Below, one piece after another: positions 7,106 through 11,385 of a DNA stretch of 11,385 nucleotides (position 1 is the first letter of the stretch; every line of letters starts with the position of its first letter). The notes below the pieces were generated by a model. That model saw only the letters and a list, made by a program, of their open reading frames with translations. It did no database searches and had not been told where the DNA came from. Made by a program: the position numbers and the translations under genes. Source of the DNA: Ramicandelaber brevisporus (taxonomy: Eukaryota > Kickxellomycota > Ramicandelaberales > Ramicandelaberaceae). Location of the stretch: NCBI GenBank assembly GCA_025201865.1, contig MU602958.1, positions 11,192 through 22,576 of the forward strand, in the 5' to 3' direction.

Positions 7106-7240
7106 AAGCTACAGTCAATGATATCTCAGCTACAGTCAATGATATCACTAGAGCTGGGCAGCAGGCTATTCACAAGAACCATCAAATTATGCTAAAAAGA
7201 CAGCAGCAGCACCAATTGTTACAGGCTGCTGCTGAAAAAT
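6988..7240 (+). repeat. Direct duplication (137-bp offset) that breaks the OGT reading frame
   Basis: Copy 1 (6988-7103) and copy 2 (7125-7240) align at an offset of exactly 137 bp. The first 99 positions (6988-7086) are identical. Differences then cluster at 7087, 7093, 7096, 7098 and 7100, with more beyond 7103. Between the copies sits an extra 19-bp piece of the repeat start, AGCTACAGTCAATGATATC, at 7107-7125; the same 19-mer occurs at 6991-7009 and 7128-7146. Both copies code SATVNDITRAGQQAIHKNHQ and the following KRQQQHQLLQAAA. Because 137 leaves a remainder of 2 on division by 3, copy 2 is in another frame. In copy 1 the TAA at 7103-7105 ends the TPR half; the aligned bases in copy 2 are TTA. 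Confidence 0.95.
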
Positions 7241-9979
7241 TAGCTCCTCATGGCATAGTGTTAAACTCATCTGGTCAATTTGTAACAGCCCCAGCAACCG
7301 CCACAGCCACAAGCAGCAATGCCAATCAACTAGGTAGAAAATCATCAATCATCTCTCCCAAGTCATCAACTCCACTCGCAAGCTTTAATACTAGCAGCAA
7401 CAATAACAACAGCAGTAGCATGGCACAGCAGTTGGCCAACCGAGGTCATGCTTTGGCTCAGCGTTTAACCACCAGCTTCTCAAGTGGATCATATCGAAAT
7501 TCATCCCAGGTTACAGCATCAACTCCCAATGGCTCTCTATTGACACCTGGTGGTCGTGTCACTTTAATGCAGCCCATTCAGCCTCGATTGACTATGCGTC
7601 CTGGATTGCCAAACTCAACTAGCAACATGTTCACCACCACCACTACTGGATTTGATCATCATCAACAGCAGCAGCTCGTCCCACCTCCGCCGCCTCCACC
7701 GCTTCCCTCATCCCAGTTCTCTGGCTCTGGCCCATCCACTCAGGCTCCGATTGCACCAACGCCACTCATCTTCACAGACTCTCCAGACGACTATCGTGAC
7801 CCAATTGCTGGATTATCAACTGATCTGGCCATTGATATATTCACTGTAATGAGTGCACGTAAGATGCCAGCTAACCAGCAGACTAGACCAGTTCTGATGG
7901 CAATCCCCAGTGGACGCACTGTAGATGTCAGCTGTGGATGGATGGATCGCATTGTGGAAATCACTCACAATCAGTTCCGTGATCATCAATCCTGGGCTGC
8001 TGGTCTACTTTTGCCATCTGTAACCTCGACTCAGAATGCAGCTCGCAATTTACGTCAGCAGATCTCAGGCGCCAGCAATATTACCACCACAACTACTGGC
8101 GAGCTTGTGTCCAGAGCACTCAGCGAGCATTTTACGCGTGTTCGAGAGTTTGCATCAACAATGTTAAATGTTGCGTTTGGAGACGATGTGCATTTGGCTG
8201 GTCGGATTCCACAGGGCCAGTCTCTGCAGCGCATCATGCTGTTTACGTCAAATGCCAGCGTGGCTCTGCGTAGGCTACTTCCGTCGTCTGAGGTGCAGTC
8301 TGGTCTGAGCTTGCCCGAGCTTGCCGAACGTACTCTCTTGGCGGTTGACTCATGGCTGCGTAAATTGATTATCAGCGAAGGTGGCTGGGCCATTCGTACC
8401 ATCGAGAGACTCGGCAGTGTTGTGCAGTGGCGCATGTTCCAATACGCAGCTTCTCATTATCAGCATCAACATCAACATCAGCAGCAGCAGCCTCCTCTAG
8501 TTTGGACTCGGCCAACTCTTCCTGCGAAGCTTGCTCAGCCTCCATTGCCTACAGTGCTGCCCTTCCACACATTTACCTATCCGCTTGATGGACGCATTGT
8601 TCGCATGATCTCATACAAGAATGCAATCCGTGTCTCTCATTCTGTTTTGTCCGCTCCATGGCTTCCTCGGTCAGTGTATCCTCCTCCACCGCCACCCTTC
8701 ACGCCTCAGTGCCCTCGACTTGTGATTGGCTATGTATCATCAGACTTTACCAACCATCCGCTGGCGCACTTGACTCAATCTGTTTATGGAATGCATGATC
8801 GGACTCGCTTCCATGTAATTGGCTATGCCACAACCAAGAACGATGGCAGTGCATTCCGAGCAAAGATTGAGCGAGAGTCCGAAACGTTCCGTGATGTCAG
8901 CAGCTGGTCATTCCAGCAGATTGTAGAGCAGATTGTGCGAGATGGTGTCCATATTTTGGTCAATCTGAATGGATATACCAAAGGTGCAAAGAATGAAATA
9001 TTCGCCGCACGTCCTGCTCCTATCCTGGCATCATACCTGGGCTATGCTGGCTCGATGGGAGCTCAGTGGTGCGACTGGTTCATTGTTGATCCCATTGTAT
9101 GTCCTCCTGATACGGTTGGCTACGAGCGCCGCAAACAGCTGCTGTCCGACCGTGGTCTCTCAGTCTATGATGGCGAAGATGCTTCGATGGATGATGGCGA
9201 GCTTAATCCTGAAGACAGCAGCACTGAATGGATGTACACTGAGCGCATTGTTTACATGCCACACACTTACTTTGTTAGTGACCATCGACAGGGCTTCCGT
9301 GAGGCGTCGGACGTGAATGTTGTTGACCTTCCGCAGGCATCTCAAGCTCACCAACAGCCCCAGCAGCTGCATTCTACCGCGCCACTGGCTTCACCAACCT
9401 CTCTCCATGATCTGGCGTGGGCAAATGAGCAGGCCAAGCGACTTGCAATGCGGCGCGAGCTGTTCCCCACGTACTCTGATGACACTTTCATCTTTGCCAA
9501 CTTCAATCAGCTGTACAAGATTGATCCCATTTGCCTGCGTACTTGGCTTCGTATTCTGTCCCGTGTTCCTCATGCCATTCTGTGGCTGCTTCGCTTCCCG
9601 CCTGCTGGTGAGGCTCACATCAAACGCACCGCCGAAGAATGGGCTGGCCCGGATGTTGCAAGACGCGTGGTGTTCACCGATATTGCACCCAAACACCAGC
9701 ACGTTGCCCGCGGTCGTATTGCTGACTTGTTCTTGGACACGTTTGAATGCAATGCTCACACCACTGCAATGGATATCATGTGGACTGCAACTCCTATTCT
9801 CACTTGGCCGCGCCATCGCCACAAGTTCTGCTCAAGAGTCGCTGCTAGCATCGTCTCCGCCACCGGATTTGGTCGAGCGCTGGTTGCACGCTCTGCTCGC
9901 GAGTACGAAGATAAAGCCGTCAAGCTGGCCATGTCCGTCTACAATCCTCCGTCCGTGGCAACTACAACTTCAGCCTCAA

Positions 9980-10014
<35 letters not shown>

Positions 10015-10944
10015 TTGGCATCGGCTGTGTCCACCACTGTAATTGACCCCACGCTGTTGTCCCCATCAAGTGGCGTTGGTCCCAAGGTGCTCCCGCCACT
10101 CATCGTGCGTCCAGGAGGTCCAAATCAGCGTGCCACTATCATGGTACCACGCGGAACCACGCTCTTGTCGACCATTCCTCCAGTTCCGCCTCTTCCGTCG
10201 CTTCCACAGATTGCGCAGTTGACTGCTCCGCAAGGTGGCCTCATTCGTCGTCCGACTCTAATTGCACCGGGCTCTGCAGCCTCAGCAGCATTCATGCTTT
10301 CTGCACCGCAGCAGATTCATCAGCCACCAGTCCCCGGTCATCCGTTCACCCAGCCACGGCCTCAATTCTTGTCGATTGCACCTCAGATGCCGCTGCCCAC
10401 CGCCACACTAACACTGCCTCATGTTGCGAGCCTTGCGCTGAATCCTGTGTCCACCGCTCCAGCCCTACCACAGATGCCCACGCAGCCTCTGCTGACCACG
10501 CCGCTTGCCGCTGTTCAATCAACGCCACCGCCTCCACTTTGGCCAGTGAACCCGGAGTCGATGACTGTATTGGAAATCCGCCGTCACCTATTCCTCACTC
10601 GTGATCGCTCGCGGCTATATGATACACCGCGCTGGGTATACAATGTCGAGAAGGCATATGTCGAAATGTGGAATCGTTTTGCCGACGGCCGCATGTTCAC
10701 AATGTCGTCTGGTGCAGCTCCTCCTCCATCATCGCCTGAAGAAGATGCCATGGCTGCAGCTCAGGATAGTTGGGATGTCCCTGATGATGACGACATTCAC
10801 GTTAGTCGTGCTCAAGGTGATTCAGTGTCCAAGAGGCTTCGCTACAAGAAGATGACTGACGCTGAACGCGCCAATTCATCATGCATCTGGATTGCTGATG
10901 ATGAGGATGGATACAACACAGTTTGGCAGGATCTTGATCTTTAA
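7189..10944 (+). CDS. O-GlcNAc transferase, catalytic GT41 half
   Basis: The frame is open from 7015, but its first ATG is at 7189, inside copy 2 of the duplication; it ends at TAA 10942-10944 (1251 codons from that ATG). Residues 1-190 are Q/S/P-rich. The GT41 core begins near 457 (LPFHTFTYP). It shows GYVSSDFTNHPLAH (514-527), with His523 aligning to the proposed active-site His498 of human OGT. It also shows VNLNGYTKG (591-599), the LGYAGSMGAQWCDW segment, FNQLYK (772-777; Lys777 matches human Lys842, which contacts UDP), APKHQHVARG (833-842) and CNAHTTAMD (854-862), which corresponds to the UDP-binding His-Thr-Thr motif. All expected key residues are present. A Pro/Ala-rich insert of about 205 residues splits the C-lobe before LEIRRHLFLTRD (from 1128). 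The tail is acidic. The long intervening domain of animal OGTs is absent. Without its TPRs the product would lack the usual substrate-docking part. Confidence 0.88.
8459..8491 (+). repeat. CAT/CAA/CAG tract coding His-Gln repeats
   Basis: An alternating His-Gln tract ends in four Gln. It lies in the linker just before the GT41 core. Confidence 0.7.
9982..10011 (+). repeat. Pure (GCA)10 tract coding 10 Ala
   Basis: Ten uninterrupted GCA codons code Ala 932-941 of the catalytic half, at the start of the insert in the C-lobe. As a pure triplet run it is the tract in this window most likely to vary in length. Confidence 0.85.
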
Positions 10945-11136
10945 AACACCACTTTCCCTTACCTCATTTTCATATACACACCACTTTACATCTTTCATTC
11001 TTTTTTGCATATTTTTCTAATTTAATTCCTAATATCATTAATAATAGTTTAGTAGAGTGTCCATTCACATTTTAAGTACAAGATGGGGGAGGGGATGAGT
11101 TTACATAGTTTATTCTTATGGCATGTTTGGTGGCGC
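10945..11136. other. Convergent 3' intergenic region, AT-rich
   Basis: These 192 nt lie between the OGT stop and the kinase stop. The plus-strand 3' UTR is pyrimidine- and AT-rich. It has no AATAAA, only a variant AATAAT at 11040-11045 as a weak candidate. No gene or RNA structure is evident. Confidence 0.5.
11109..11114 (-). terminator. AATAAA polyadenylation signal of the kinase gene
   Basis: TTTATT on the plus strand gives AATAAA on the minus strand, 22 nt after the kinase stop codon at 11139-11137. This is a normal spacing for a poly(A) signal. Confidence 0.6.
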
Positions 11137-11385
11137 TTACTCGCGGCATTTGGCAAGGATAGATTGGAAATAGGCGCTTCGAATGACTTCGTCAATATGC
11201 GGCCGCTGTCTGTAGTCCAGTGTCAGCATTCGCTTGACCATGTCGCCGGCATCCCGGAAGCCCTTTGATGGAGGTAGCCAGTAATCAACCAGTTGGCCGC
11301 CAAATTGGATGTATATCTTAAAGTTTGTATCCGAGAGCTTAGCGATTTCCCACGGGAAGTTGCCGGTCACCATGGCGATGTACAC
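11137..11385 (-). CDS. Ser/Thr protein kinase, C-terminal end of catalytic domain (partial)
   Basis: This 3' end of a minus-strand gene runs off the right edge: 83 codons including the TAA at 11139-11137. It starts in VYIAMVTGNFPWE, the helix-F region where kinases carry a Leu/Met-x-x-Gly-x-x-Pro-(W/F) motif. It continues with SDTNFKIYI and ends in MLTLDYRQRPHIDEVI, kinase subdomain XI with the invariant Arg in RQRP. The protein ends about 15 residues after that motif, so there is no C-terminal extension. ATP-binding, HRD and DFG motifs would lie beyond the window. The PWExAxxSDxxFxxY pattern recalls fungal Ran1/Sks1-type or Hal/Npr-type kinases, but this fragment is too short for a subfamily call. 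Confidence 0.8.
   Translation of the reverse strand: MYIAMVTGNFPWEIAKLSDTNFKIYIQFGGQLVDYWLPPSKGFRDAGDMVKRMLTLDYRQRPHIDEVIRSAYFQSILAKCRE

Noticed and set aside
6988-7240. Intron birth by tandem duplication of an AGGT-containing exon segment
   Set aside because: The repeat contains no AGGT, so no GT-AG pair at exactly the 137-bp offset exists. The frame-restoring pairs that do exist use weak donors.
6988-7240. Insertion of a mobile element or CRISPR-like repeat array
   Set aside because: The repeated sequence is OGT coding sequence itself. There are no terminal inverted repeats, no transposase and no regular repeat-spacer pattern.
9317-10042. Plus-strand 241-codon frame in a different phase from the catalytic OGT frame
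   Set aside because: It overlaps GT41 motifs that are clearly coded in the main frame. Its Cys/Pro/Leu/Gln-rich product has no family features.
2810-10944. Two unrelated neighbouring genes rather than a broken OGT
   Set aside because: The first ends in the last OGT TPRs with the ICEW motif, the second contains the GT41 domain that always follows, and the duplicated segment is shared in coding sense.
1-11385. tRNA, rRNA or viral sequence
   Set aside because: No cloverleaf, rRNA core motif or viral gene was seen on either strand when reading through. The window is filled by fungal-type protein genes.

Overview
The window looks like nuclear DNA of a fungus, most likely an early-diverging or chytrid-like lineage. 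Genes are closely packed on both strands, 3' ends converge, and introns are few and short. The large glycosyltransferase is of the fungal type: it has the GT41 catalytic core without the roughly 120-residue intervening domain of animal O-GlcNAc transferase. CAG/CAA tracts are abundant. The genus is a guess; I see no rRNA, tRNA or mobile element that would settle it.

Layout from left to right: (1) 2-529 (+), the C-terminal end of an NSUN5/RCM1-like rRNA cytosine-5 methyltransferase; (2) about 560-2332 (-), a large unrecognised gene that converges on it with only 30 nt between the stop codons, and whose 5' end probably continues through a short intron at 2333-2376; (3) about 2416-2809, a divergent promoter region with a perfect CRE palindrome; (4) 2810-7105 (+), a long Q/S/P/D-rich protein carrying the TPR repeats of an O-GlcNAc transferase (OGT); (5) 6988-7240, a diverged direct duplication of about 116 bp at 137-bp offset that breaks the reading frame; (6) open from 7015, first ATG 7189, to 10944 (+), the OGT catalytic half; (7) a short convergent 3' region; (8) 11137-11385 (-), the C-terminal end of a Ser/Thr protein kinase.

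The main result is that one OGT (SEC/GT41) gene is split in two by a tandem duplication. The offset of 137 bp is not a multiple of three. With one unit removed, the distance from the ATG at 2810 to the stop at 10944 is 7998 nt (2666 codons), one uninterrupted frame. The TPR half ends at a stop inside copy 1 and the catalytic half is in the frame of copy 2. Whether this is a real lesion, a gene fission, a spliced or recoded gene, or an assembly fault cannot be decided from the sequence alone. The other genes show no shared pathway with OGT, apart from a shared divergent promoter with the unknown minus-strand gene.
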